Shown: positions 26,392 to 34,287 of the stretch, in pieces
Layout of the letters: each line of letters starts with the position of its first letter
Numbering within the stretch: the stretch's first letter is position 1
Source: Nocardiopsis metallicus
GTDB taxonomy: Bacteria > Actinomycetota > Actinomycetes > Streptosporangiales > Streptosporangiaceae
Assembly: GCF_014201115.1 (NCBI RefSeq)
Contig: NZ_JACHDO010000001.1
Coordinates: 1,364,001 to 1,428,000 of the forward strand
DNA: 64,000 bases
Direction: 5' to 3'
Program-made: the position numbers and the translations under genes
The notes under the pieces: generated by a model
Told to the model about the DNA's origin: nothing
What the model saw: only the letters and a program-made list of their open reading frames with translations
Databases searched by the model: none

Positions 26392-27263
26392 TCGCCCGCC
26401 TCAGCGCTGCCGGGGTCGGGCAGACGGTTCCCTGTCCCGGAACCCCCGTGTGCTCCGGAACCGCTCCGGGGCTGGGGAGCCCGCGTGGCGCCGGGTGCCT
26501 CGGCGGACGGCCCGCCGCCGTTCAGGTGTGGCAGGTCGTGGCCCAGGCGGTCGCGCTTGGCGGTCAGGTAGCGGGTGTTGTCCGCGTGCGCGGCCACCAG
26601 CAGCGGCACCCGGGCGGCGACCTTGATCCCGTGCTCCTCCAGGGCCCGCACCTTGGCCGGGTTGTTGGACAGCAGCCGCACCGAACGCACCCCCCGGTGG
26701 CGCAGCACCCGCGCGGCCGGGCCGTAGTCGCGCACGTCCACCGGTAGCCCCAGCGCGGTGGCCGAGTCCACGGTGTCCAGCCCCCGCTCGTCCTGGAGCA
26801 GCTGGGTGCGCACCTTGTTCACGAGCCCGATGCCGCGCCCCTCGTGGCCGCGCAGGTAGACCAGCATCCCGCGGCCCTCGGCCAGGATCGCGTCCAGGGC
26901 GGCGCGGAGCTGGTCGCCGCATTCACAGCGCAGTGCTCCGAAGACGTCCCCGGTCACGCACTCCGAGTGCACCCGCACCAGGACGTCCTCGCCGTCCCCG
27001 ATCTCGCCCAGGACCAGGGCCAGGTGCTCGTGGCCGTCGACCGGGTCCCGGAAGGCCACACAGCGAAACGTCGCACGGCGCAGCACGAGATCGGACTCGG
27101 CTACGCCGGTGTGCTTCAGCCCGGTGCCGTTCGCGTCGCTCGGTCCGGCACCGTCCAGGTCGATGCCGTCCGGTTCGGGGCCCGCCGGCCCGCTGCCGTC
27201 CGGTTCGGGGCCCGCCGGCCCGCTGCCGTTCGGTCCGGAGCCCTCCGGAGAATGCTCTGACAT
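26388..27263 (-). CDS. GTP cyclohydrolase II-like enzyme, variant specificity residue
   Basis: A 291-residue protein. A Gly/Pro/Asp-rich N-terminal extension of about 45 residues precedes a GCH II domain: VRVHSECVTGD, zinc ligands Cys102, Cys113 and Cys115 (ALRCECGDQL), GMLVYLRGHEGRGIGLVNK, LPVDVRDYG (catalytic Arg) and LLSNNPAKV. At the place of E. coli Tyr105 (K-I-R-A-Y) the sequence is K-V-R-T-Gln (Gln154). A Tyr/Met change here was reported to switch Streptomyces GCH II paralogues from the riboflavin precursor to the formamidopyrimidine. No ribB/ribD/ribE/ribH are nearby, so riboflavin synthesis is unlikely. The ATG has GGAGGAG 7 nt upstream. It is the first gene of the coupled operon. 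Confidence 0.88.
   Translation of the reverse strand: MSEHSPEGSGPNGSGPAGPEPDGSGPAGPEPDGIDLDGAGPSDANGTGLKHTGVAESDLVLRRATFRCVAFRDPVDGHEHLALVLGEIGDGEDVLVRVHSECVTGDVFGALRCECGDQLRAALDAILAEGRGMLVYLRGHEGRGIGLVNKVRTQLLQDERGLDTVDSATALGLPVDVRDYGPAARVLRHRGVRSVRLLSNNPAKVRALEEHGIKVAARVPLLVAAHADNTRYLTAKRDRLGHDLPHLNGGGPSAEAPGATRAPQPRSGSGAHGGSGTGNRLPDPGSAEAGE
27165..27224. repeat. Two perfect tandem 30-bp repeats in the GCH II-like gene
   Basis: Two identical adjacent 30-bp units, and a degenerate third, encode the repeated GSGPAGPEPD ten-residue segment of the N-terminal extension. The unit length keeps frame, so copy number can vary without breaking the gene. Confidence 0.9.
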
Positions 27264-27359
27264 CTGCCACTCCTCCACCGCCGTTGGCGGCACGTACAGG
27301 TGCCTGCCCCGTACACCGCCCGAGTACACGGGTCGTGTGGGCGCACCGCGCTCGTGTGT

Positions 27360-27977
27360 TCAGTCGGGCAGGTCCACCTGGATCTCTCCGCCCAGGGCGA
27401 AGCCGCCCTCCAACTTCAGGGAGTCCCCGCTCCAGAACCGGCCCGGGTCGTAGTAGCCGGGGCGCCTCCCGCGGGCCAGCAACCCCATCTCCTCGTAGGT
27501 CAGCGCTATCACCTCCGCGCAGTAGGCGGTCTCCAGCTGGCGTTCGCGCGCCTTGCGGTGGAAGGGCATGCGGCCCAGCGCCCAGCGGCCAGCGAGTTGG
27601 GCGGTGGAGGGGAAGGGGGTGCCGTTCAGCCGGGCCACCATCCGCAGCGCGTCGTCCTCCATCTGGCGGGTGGCCAACGGGTCCAGCTGGCGCAGCCAGC
27701 CCTTCTGGCCGTAGCGGCGGCCCCACACCAGGACGGCGTCGCGCAGGTCGTGCAGCTGGACCCCGCGCTGGTGGGTGCCGGTCCACATGTCCACCAGGGA
27801 CCTGCCCAGCTCGGCGTGCCACATCAGTGGAGGCAGGTCGTCGACCACGATGGACATGCCCACGTGGTTGACCGGGCTGTTGGTGGTGAGCTGGATGGCC
27901 CGGTCGGGCACGCTCGTGCCGCGGAACACCCACACGTCACCGGTTCTGGTCAGGTTCACCGCTTCGTCTAGGGACAT
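27360..27977 (-). CDS. YiiX/permuted NlpC-P60-like hydrolase
   Basis: A 205-residue protein. GDVWVFRGTSVPDRAIQLTTNSPVNHVGMSIVVDD carries the His of a circularly permuted papain-like (NlpC/P60, YiiX) fold, and ETAYCAEVIALTYEEMGL carries the Cys downstream, the permuted order. Members hydrolyse amide or lipid-type bonds; some act on cell-wall peptides. No signal peptide is seen, so it appears cytoplasmic. The ATG is taken as start; an alternative GTG lies 18 nt upstream. It is divergent from the small membrane-protein gene, only 33 bp away. Confidence 0.7.
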   Translation of the reverse strand: MSLDEAVNLTRTGDVWVFRGTSVPDRAIQLTTNSPVNHVGMSIVVDDLPPLMWHAELGRSLVDMWTGTHQRGVQLHDLRDAVLVWGRRYGQKGWLRQLDPLATRQMEDDALRMVARLNGTPFPSTAQLAGRWALGRMPFHRKARERQLETAYCAEVIALTYEEMGLLARGRRPGYYDPGRFWSGDSLKLEGGFALGGEIQVDLPD

Positions 27978-28010
27978 GCTCGTCTCTGCCACAGGCGTTA
28001 GCCTAAATGC

Positions 28011-28340
28011 ATGAAGTGGTGGAAAGCCGTGGGAGTGGCCGCTTTCGTGGGTGTGGCGGCCACCGGAGTGGCCCTCGCGCGGGCCGAACGACAACGCCGC
28101 GCCTACACCCCCGAGCAGGTCAGGGACCGGTTGCACGCCAGGGTCGCCGAGGTCGGCCAGGCCGGGGACGAGTCGGCTGCGGCCGGGGAACCGGAGGTCC
28201 AAGACCTGGGGGGCGGTGCCGCGCGAGCGATGGCGCGCCGGGTGCGCGCGGGAGCGGCCAAGGTCAGGGCGCTGCCGCCGGTGGCCACAATCGGCCGCGT
28301 GCTGCGCCGGGCTCGCGGGGACCGGGCCGGGGATCGCTAA
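28011..28340 (+). CDS. Small single-span membrane protein, function unknown
   Basis: A 109-residue protein with one N-terminal membrane segment (AVGVAAFVGVAATGVALARAE) and a basic, helical, Arg/Ala-rich cytoplasmic tail (RAYTPEQVRDRLHARVAEVG). I do not recognise a named family. There is no clear ribosome binding site before the ATG; the adjacent AT-rich sequence could be a promoter, so the message may be leaderless. It is followed after 44 nt by the DUF2207 gene on the same strand. Confidence 0.65.
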   Translation: MKWWKAVGVAAFVGVAATGVALARAERQRRAYTPEQVRDRLHARVAEVGQAGDESAAAGEPEVQDLGGGAARAMARRVRAGAAKVRALPPVATIGRVLRRARGDRAGDR

Positions 28341-28384
28341 CATGTGCGCTTCGTGCGCATCCCCGCTTCCCCCGAGGTCCCTCC

Positions 28385-30031
28385 TTGTCCCACTTGCCCC
28401 GCGTCCTCCTACTGGTCGTGCTCGCCCTGCTGCTCACCTCCTGCACCTTCCCGGGCGCCAGGGACCGCATCACCGAGTACGACACCCGTGCCGTGGTACA
28501 CGCCGACGGCACCGTGGACGTCACCGAGACCATCACCTACGACTTCGGCCGCGACCCCAGCCCCGGCCTGCTGCGTGAGATCCCGCTGAGCCAGCGCGTC
28601 GGCCTCATGCGCCACCGCGTCTGGGAGATCAGCGACGTCGAGGTCACCAGCCCCTCCGGCGCTCCGGCCGGCATCGAGAAACAGGACGAGTGGCGCCGCG
28701 TCCTCACCCTGGAGATCGGCGACACCGGCGCCCCCGTCACCGGGGCGCAGACCTACGAGATCTCCTACACCGTCCACGGCGCCCTCAACGACGAGGGTGA
28801 CGGCCCCCAGCTGCACTGGGACTTCGTCGGTGACGAGTGGGGGGTGCCGGTCAACGGCGTGACCGTCCGGGTGGAGGCCCCCTCGGTGGTCGGGGCCGAG
28901 TGCTTCTACGAGGAGAGCTACCGCGACCAGGACGGCGACACCGAGTACTGGGACGAGGAGTGCGACCAGAGCGGGCACGACGGTGCCGCGGCCGGCTTCG
29001 GCCACCCGCGGCTGGACTCGGGCGCGCCCCTGAGCGGAGTGGTGTACCTGGAGGAGGGGACGGTCGAGTTCACCGAACCCGAACACGCCCTGGCTCCTCT
29101 GCCGCGCTGGATCACCCTGGCCGGTGCGCTCTCCCTGCCCGTGGTCCTGGTCGCTGCCTTCTTCCTGGACAGGCACGTCACCAGGTGGCGGGAGAAGCGC
29201 CGGTTCCGGATCCGGCAGGGGTTCGGTGAGGAACTGCCCGACCTGCCGCCAGCCGTCGCGGGATTCCTCTTCCACAAGAAGCGGCTGCGCGCCGAACACG
29301 CCCTGGCCCTGCTGGTCAGCCTGGAGGAGAAGGGGCACCTGGCCTCGGTGCCCAAGGAGAACGGCAAGGGCGGGGACTGGTTGTTCGTCAAGCAGGACTC
29401 CAACGTCGCGCTCACCCCGGCCGAACGGTCCCTGCGGCGGGGGATGTTCGGGCTCAACAGCGAGATCGACCTGACCTGGCTGGGCCGGTCCATGAGCAAG
29501 ACCCGGATCAAGTGGATCGAGTACGCCCTGCTGCGCGAAGCGGGACAGCACGGGCTGGTCGTCAGACCCTGGCTCTGGTACCCGGCCGTGCTCGGGTGCG
29601 GGCTCGTACTGATCGCCGCGATCTGTACCGGTGTGATCGTCAACGCGCTCACCCCGCTCGACCTGGCCGGTCTGGAGATGTTCAGCGCGGCGGTACTGCC
29701 GACGGCGCTCATCGCCCTGTTCCTGCCCAACCAGCGCACCCCCTACGGGGACCACGTCCGCGACCTGCTCGCCGAAGGGCGCAAGAACCCCCGCGAGCTG
29801 GAGCCGGTCATGGCCATCGCCCTGGGGCTGCCGGACGAGACGGTGCGGGCCCTCAACGCCAAGGTGCCCAACCTGAGCCCCTATCTGCGTGACCACGGGT
29901 ACCGGCGGGGTTGGAACCGTACGGTCAACGACCGCATCCGCAGTTCCAGGAGGACCAGCAGCGGCAGCGGCAGTGGCGGCGGCCGGGTCTCGGGCCGGGG
30001 CGGCGGCGGTGGCGGCGGAGGCCGCCGTTGA
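28385..30031 (+). CDS. DUF2207-type predicted membrane protein
   Basis: A 548-residue protein. A hydrophobic N-terminus with a lipobox-like LLLTSC is followed by the DUF2207 ectodomain: ITEYDTRAVVHADGTVDVTETITYDFG...LLREIPL. Membrane segments follow near ITLAGALSLPVVLVAAFFL and a pair at VLGCGLVLIAAICTGVIVNA and MFSAAVLPTALIALFLP. The extreme C-terminus is Gly/Ser/Arg rich (SGSGGGRVSGRGGGGGGGG), as usual for DUF2207. A TTG start with GAGG 8 nt upstream gives a proper signal sequence. The role of the family is unknown; an envelope function is likely. Confidence 0.82.
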   Translation: MSHLPRVLLLVVLALLLTSCTFPGARDRITEYDTRAVVHADGTVDVTETITYDFGRDPSPGLLREIPLSQRVGLMRHRVWEISDVEVTSPSGAPAGIEKQDEWRRVLTLEIGDTGAPVTGAQTYEISYTVHGALNDEGDGPQLHWDFVGDEWGVPVNGVTVRVEAPSVVGAECFYEESYRDQDGDTEYWDEECDQSGHDGAAAGFGHPRLDSGAPLSGVVYLEEGTVEFTEPEHALAPLPRWITLAGALSLPVVLVAAFFLDRHVTRWREKRRFRIRQGFGEELPDLPPAVAGFLFHKKRLRAEHALALLVSLEEKGHLASVPKENGKGGDWLFVKQDSNVALTPAERSLRRGMFGLNSEIDLTWLGRSMSKTRIKWIEYALLREAGQHGLVVRPWLWYPAVLGCGLVLIAAICTGVIVNALTPLDLAGLEMFSAAVLPTALIALFLPNQRTPYGDHVRDLLAEGRKNPRELEPVMAIALGLPDETVRALNAKVPNLSPYLRDHGYRRGWNRTVNDRIRSSRRTSSGSGSGGGRVSGRGGGGGGGGRR

Positions 30032-30103
30032 CCTGGGCCGGGCGTACCGGACGAGGGGCCGGCCGCCGGAGCGGGCACGATCGGGCTACCGGTCCGGAGC
30101 GGC

Positions 30104-31069
30104 TCAGTGCCTCTGAACGAAGGAGAGCAGGGTGCGCTCTATCTCCGCGGAGGGGCCGACCGCCAACGGGGGCTCGCCGCGCTCGCGGTCCCAGGCCAGG
30201 ACGTCGGCGGCGGTGGTGACCAGCGGCCGCAGCGGCAGTCCGGCCTCCCGGGCCCGGCTGAAGTCGCGCTGGAAGGTCTGCTCCCACACCCGGTCGGGGC
30301 GCACCAGGGGGAAGGAGGCCATGATCGTCTCCTGGGGAACCAGGACGATGTCGATCTCGCTTCCGGCCGCCTCGGCGCAGGTACGCAGCATCTCCACCAA
30401 GGTGAGGGGTTCGGCGGGTCCCGTCGCGTTGAACACGCCGCCGCGGTCGTCCTCCAACAGACGGACCACCAACCGGGCCAGGTCACGGGCGTCCAGGAGC
30501 TGAACCGGCTGCCCGGGATCGCCCGGCAGGACCACCTTGCCGCCCTTCGCGGCCCGGCGCACCCAGTAGGTCAGGTGGTCGCCGTTGTCGTGCGGCCCGG
30601 CGAGCACCCCGGGCCGCACCACCGTGGCGCGGCTCCCGTAGCGGGAGCCCAACTCCTGCTCGCAGGCGGCCTTGAGCGGACCGTAGGTGTGGCGCCCGAT
30701 CTCCTCGGTGTTCCACTCGGGCGCTCGTACCGGGGCGGACTCGTCCGCCCCGGGCCCGGGTCCGGGAGCGTAGACGGCGTTACTGGAGACGAACAGGTAC
30801 CGTCCCACCCGGTCATCGAGGGCGCCAGTGGCTTGGCGCACATGCCGGGGCACGAACCCGCTGACATCCACCACCGCGTCCCAGGTGCCTTCGGCGAGGG
30901 AGGCGTAGTCGCCCTCGTCCCGGTCGCCCAGGAGCCGTTTCGTCCGGGGAAAGAGGTCGGGAGCGCTGCGGCCCCGGTTGAAGAGCGTGACCTCGTGTCC
31001 CGCCTGCAACGCGTCCTCAACGATCGCCCGACCAACGAACGAGGTCCCACCCAGCACGAGAATCCGCAT
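30104..31069 (-). CDS. NAD-dependent epimerase/dehydratase (extended SDR)
   Basis: A 321-residue protein. The N-terminal LVLGGTSFVGRAIVEDALQAGHEVTLFNRG is the G-x2-G-x2-G nucleotide motif of atypical/extended SDRs (GGTSFVG, as in chloroplast-stem-loop and isoflavone-reductase-like groups). YLFVSSNAVYAPG and HTYGPLKAACE supply the Ser and Tyr-x3-Lys catalytic elements. The substrate is unknown. It ends 73 nt from the DUF2207 stop, convergently, with no clear terminator. Start ATG, which is followed immediately by the motif. Confidence 0.85.
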   Translation of the reverse strand: MRILVLGGTSFVGRAIVEDALQAGHEVTLFNRGRSAPDLFPRTKRLLGDRDEGDYASLAEGTWDAVVDVSGFVPRHVRQATGALDDRVGRYLFVSSNAVYAPGPGPGADESAPVRAPEWNTEEIGRHTYGPLKAACEQELGSRYGSRATVVRPGVLAGPHDNGDHLTYWVRRAAKGGKVVLPGDPGQPVQLLDARDLARLVVRLLEDDRGGVFNATGPAEPLTLVEMLRTCAEAAGSEIDIVLVPQETIMASFPLVRPDRVWEQTFQRDFSRAREAGLPLRPLVTTAADVLAWDRERGEPPLAVGPSAEIERTLLSFVQRH

Positions 31070-31080
31070 AGGGACTGACT

Positions 31081-31161
31081 TTAGCGTTCCACCTGGACAT
31101 CAGCGATCACCAGCGCCGCTTTGACGGGTACGGCGGGGGCCGCGTCCGATCGCGGGATCAC
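31081..31161 (-). CDS. Possible coupled micro-ORF, 26 residues
   Basis: A GTG overlapping the preceding stop codon (GTGA) opens a short frame ending KAALVIADVQVER before the epimerase gene. It could be a translationally coupled peptide or simply chance in G+C-rich DNA. No homologue is known to me. Confidence 0.2.
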   Translation of the reverse strand: MIPRSDAAPAVPVKAALVIADVQVER

Positions 31162-32555
31162 AGGGGCCTGTTGAGGTGGCCTGCCTGTTCCAGGAGGGAG
31201 ATGTGGTCGGTGCCCAGGGTTTCCAGGTGGGCCAGGACGTCGCGGTGCGGGACCCGGTGTAGTGGGGCGCTGGTGCGCAGCAGGCCCACGCGGGACAGTC
31301 CCTCGCCGCCGCCCAGACGCGAGGACGGGGTGGCGGGCGGGTCGACGCGGTACAGGCGCCAGGCACTGCCCCTGGGGGCGGATGCCAGGAGCAGCATCGG
31401 TCGGCTCCACACGATGAGCGCCCAGCCCTTGGGGCCCTCGGCGTGCACGTAGACGGTGCCCACGTGCTTCTCCAGGAGTTCGGCGACCTGGGCGGCGACC
31501 GGAACCGGGTTGGTGAAGGTGCCGTGGACGCGGTGGATGCCCCCGTCGTACTCCAGGCGCCAGCCGGAGGCCTCCAGTTCGCCGGCGATCTGGGACAGGT
31601 AGCCCTCATCCTCGGCGGCAGGGGAGGACGCGAGGTCCGCGGGTTCGGGTGAAACGGTGGTGGGGAGGATCAGGCCCAGCTCCAAGTTCGTTCGTGTTGT
31701 GGCGGTACGGGTGAGCGCGGTCAGGTTGGCGCCGCAGGTCAGGGCTGTGTTCTGGTCGTTTGAGGTCCACTCCAGGAGTCCGCCGTGCGCGGGGAAGCCC
31801 TCGGCGACGGGTCGGGCGGTGGCCTCGACACCGGCTTCGGCCAGGGCGCGTACGGCTTCCTCGCGGTCTTCCTCGGGCCACGAGCCGGGTACGCCCAGGG
31901 TCACCCGGGCAGGGGCCAGGCGGTCGGTGAGGGCGCTCAGCGCCCGGGGGTCGTAGCCGCGCAGCGGGGCGTGCAGGGTGAGTTCGGCGACCGGGCCCTC
32001 GGGGAGCTGGGACAGGAGCGGGGCGTCCAGGTTGTGCACCACGCGTGCCTCGGTCTCCACCGGGGAGGTCAGCAGCAGGTCCTCCAGCCGTTCGGCCAGT
32101 TCGGTGAGTCGATCGGCCAGAGCACGGGGCAGGGTGATCGCCTCCGGACATCGCCGCAGCCACACCCCTAGCTCGGCGAGGGCCCAGGGCACCCCGTCGG
32201 GGCCACCGCGCAGCACCGTCCAGGAACGGTTGGCGGTACCGGGCGCCCCGGCACCGAAGGCGGCCGCGACGTGCTCCTCACCCACCAGCAGGGCCAGCTC
32301 GGGCAGCGGGTCGGGGACGACGCGCTCGATCAGGGCATAGGTGTGGTCCGGCCGCTGCACGGCGGCGGGTTCGGCCCCCTCGGCGGCGGCGCCCAGTACC
32401 GTGGCCCACGCACCCAGCTCCCGGGCGGCGGGGACCACGTCCGCTTCCAGGACGGGCAGGTCGATCTCCGTTCCGACCAGGAGGAACTCGCTGAGCGGGG
32501 CCCCGTCTGTACGGGAGGTCCACTCGTGCAACAGGGCGAGCGGGGAGACGGACAC
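31158..32555 (-). CDS. Hypothetical protein with degenerate PLD-like domain
   Basis: A 465-residue soluble protein without a named family. Around residues 240-300, AHGGLLEWTSNDQNTALTCGANLTALTRTATTRTNLELGLIL follows the pattern of a phospholipase D-like second motif (H-x-K ... GSANLT ... N-x-ELG), but the Lys of HxK is missing, so it is probably inactive or structural. The C-terminal third (EGYLSQIAGELEASGWRLEYDGGIHRVHG...YVHAEGPKGWALIVWSRPMLLLAS) is unassigned. Its TGA overlaps a GTG that opens a 26-codon frame. Confidence 0.6.
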   Translation of the reverse strand: MSVSPLALLHEWTSRTDGAPLSEFLLVGTEIDLPVLEADVVPAARELGAWATVLGAAAEGAEPAAVQRPDHTYALIERVVPDPLPELALLVGEEHVAAAFGAGAPGTANRSWTVLRGGPDGVPWALAELGVWLRRCPEAITLPRALADRLTELAERLEDLLLTSPVETEARVVHNLDAPLLSQLPEGPVAELTLHAPLRGYDPRALSALTDRLAPARVTLGVPGSWPEEDREEAVRALAEAGVEATARPVAEGFPAHGGLLEWTSNDQNTALTCGANLTALTRTATTRTNLELGLILPTTVSPEPADLASSPAAEDEGYLSQIAGELEASGWRLEYDGGIHRVHGTFTNPVPVAAQVAELLEKHVGTVYVHAEGPKGWALIVWSRPMLLLASAPRGSAWRLYRVDPPATPSSRLGGGEGLSRVGLLRTSAPLHRVPHRDVLAHLETLGTDHISLLEQAGHLNRPL

Positions 32556-32692
32556 AGGCGACCTCTGTTCTCACGCTGGGGACGTTCACGAGCATAGTCG
32601 AGGCCGCCGCGTCAAGACCGGTCGGGTCCGTTTCGGTCGGTAACCGGCCCCTGTGGCGGGTGCGCGGCCACAGGTGCGACGATATGGGGACG

Positions 32693-33280
32693 ATGAGCGA
32701 GAGCGAGCAGTGCCGACCGTTGCGCGCCGGGGTCTTCACCCTGGTGTGCGCGAGCCTGTCCGCGATCGGTCACGCGGTGAGCTCGGGGCACGACGTCCCC
32801 GTCGCCGGTCTCCTACTGGGCGTGCTCGTCGTCTTCGCCATGGCGTGGGCGGCCTCCAGCCGCAGGCAGAGCCCCTGGATGCTCACCGCCTGGATGCTGT
32901 GGGGGCAGCTCGCCCTGCACGTGACCTTCGCCTACACCCAGGGGGCGGGTTCGGGGCACACGGATCCGGCGCACACGGGCCAGGCCGAGGCGGTGCTGGC
33001 CCAGGAACCCATGCCGGCGTGGGCGATGATCGCTATGCACCTGGTGATGGCCCTGGTCAGCGCCTGGTGGCTGCACCTGGGTGAGAACGCCCTCTTCGAG
33101 TTCCTGCGGTTCATGGCGCTCGCGCTGATTCCGATCCTGCTCGTGGTCGGGGCGATCCCGACCGCGCGGGAGACCACGGCCCCCAGGTTCTCCGCCACCG
33201 ACGAGCACTCCCGCTCGCGTCCGCCCTATCTGCGCCACTCCCGGGTCCTGCGCGGGCCGCCCTTCGTTCTGGCCGCCTGA
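32693..33280 (+). CDS. His-rich integral membrane protein, possibly copper related
   Basis: A 195-residue protein with about five hydrophobic segments. Several histidines sit in or near membrane segments (GHAVSSGHDVP, LALHVTFAYTQGAGSGHTDPAHTG, MIAMHLVMALVSAWWLHLGE), consistent with metal binding. A copper role is inferred from position next to a Sco - DyP - PCuAC cluster. A similar small membrane protein accompanies such clusters in Streptomyces (recalled, not checked). The ATG with GGGG upstream is preferred over an earlier in-frame ATG. It is divergent from the PLD-like gene. Confidence 0.6.
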   Translation: MSESEQCRPLRAGVFTLVCASLSAIGHAVSSGHDVPVAGLLLGVLVVFAMAWAASSRRQSPWMLTAWMLWGQLALHVTFAYTQGAGSGHTDPAHTGQAEAVLAQEPMPAWAMIAMHLVMALVSAWWLHLGENALFEFLRFMALALIPILLVVGAIPTARETTAPRFSATDEHSRSRPPYLRHSRVLRGPPFVLAA

Positions 33281-33589
33281 GCGGGGTTCCTCCGAGGCCG
33301 TGCGGTGCGGGGCGCACAAGTCGCCGCCGCCCTGTCCGCCCGGTCCCCGCTGTCAGGCCGCCCCTCGGCGTTCCCGCGGCGTCCTTCTACGTGGCGCCGC
33401 CTGCCCAGAACACCCCGTGGTCCCCGACCCTCAGCCCTTCGCCTTCTTGCCTGATCTCCTGTCCGGGCGCGTGCTGCGCTGCGCCGCGTGGTCCTGCCCG
33501 GGCCGGACCCGGCGCGCGCTAATTCCCGGGCTCAGCTGACCCGAGTCGGTCGGGCGACCGCGCGGGCGGTGACAGAAAGCACCAATGAC
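33281..33589 (+). other. Gene-free stretch before the copper-cluster sigma factor
   Basis: 309 bp with no recognisable gene, clear terminator or inverted repeat. Presumably it carries the promoter of the sigma factor - Sco - DyP - PCuAC operon. Confidence 0.4.
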
Positions 33590-34177
33590 ATGACCCGTAG
33601 TGAGGGGCGTGTATCCGCCCCTGCCCACACCGCCACCCCCACCCGCCACCCCGACCTGGCCGGGCTCGCGCTGCGCGCGCGAGCCGGTGTACCCGGGGCG
33701 ATGGACACCCTGTTCGCGCTCACCCGGGCCGACGTGGCCCGTTACATCGCGCGCCGGGTCGACCCGGCCTGGGTCGAGGACCTCACCCAGGAGACCTTCC
33801 AACGGGCCATGCGCGGGCTACCCCGCTACGCCGGGCGGGCCCCCGTCCGGGCCTGGCTGCTCGGGGTGGCCCGCCACACGGTCGCCGACCGCTACCGCAG
33901 CCGGGAGCGCGCACCGCGCACCGAACCGGTCGAGGACTGGGAGCGTGCGCTGGGCCCCGGGGCCGCCGATCCCGGGCGGTTCGACGAGTACCTCGCCCTG
34001 GTCTCCCTGCTGGAGAACCTGCCAGAGGAACGGCGCACCGCCTTCGTCCTGACCCAGGTCCAGCGGGTGCCCTACGCCGAGGCCGCGCGGATCACCGGTG
34101 TGCCGATCGGCACCGTCCGCTCCAGGGTGGCCCGAAGTCGCCGGGAACTGGCACGCCTGCTCCGGGAGGCGGCGTGA
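33590..34177 (+). CDS. ECF-type RNA polymerase sigma factor (copper/Dyp cluster)
   Basis: About 195 residues. Region 2 reads LTRADVARYIARRVDPAWVEDLTQETFQRAMRGLPRYAGRAPVRAWLLGVARHTVADRYR, and region 4 ends LPEERRTAFVLTQVQRVPYAEAARITGVPIGTVRSRVARSRRELARLL. No anti-sigma gene is adjacent. The start is uncertain; the ATG is chosen, but a GTG 21 nt upstream is possible. Its stop overlaps a GTG in the Sco frame, and a sigma factor in this position is also found in the Streptomyces lividans sco/dtpA/ecuC locus as I recall it. It probably drives this operon. Confidence 0.88.
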   Translation: MTRSEGRVSAPAHTATPTRHPDLAGLALRARAGVPGAMDTLFALTRADVARYIARRVDPAWVEDLTQETFQRAMRGLPRYAGRAPVRAWLLGVARHTVADRYRSRERAPRTEPVEDWERALGPGAADPGRFDEYLALVSLLENLPEERRTAFVLTQVQRVPYAEAARITGVPIGTVRSRVARSRRELARLLREAA

Positions 34178-34287
34178 GTATCCACCACCGCGCTCTCGTA
34201 CTCGCCCGCCACACACCCGGCCCCCACCCCTGCCCCACGAGAACCCGTTTCCGCCCGATGAGACCTCGCCCTGTAAGGACCCACGCA

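Noticed and set aside
27165..27224. CRISPR-like array
   Set aside because: Only two adjacent 30-bp units without spacers, inside a coding sequence; no cas genes.
24317..27263. Queuosine/7-deazapurine or riboflavin biosynthesis cluster
   Set aside because: No QueE, QueC, ToyB-like or RibB/D/E/H genes are present; the PTPS-fold protein lacks QueD catalytic residues and the GCH II-like enzyme has a changed specificity residue.
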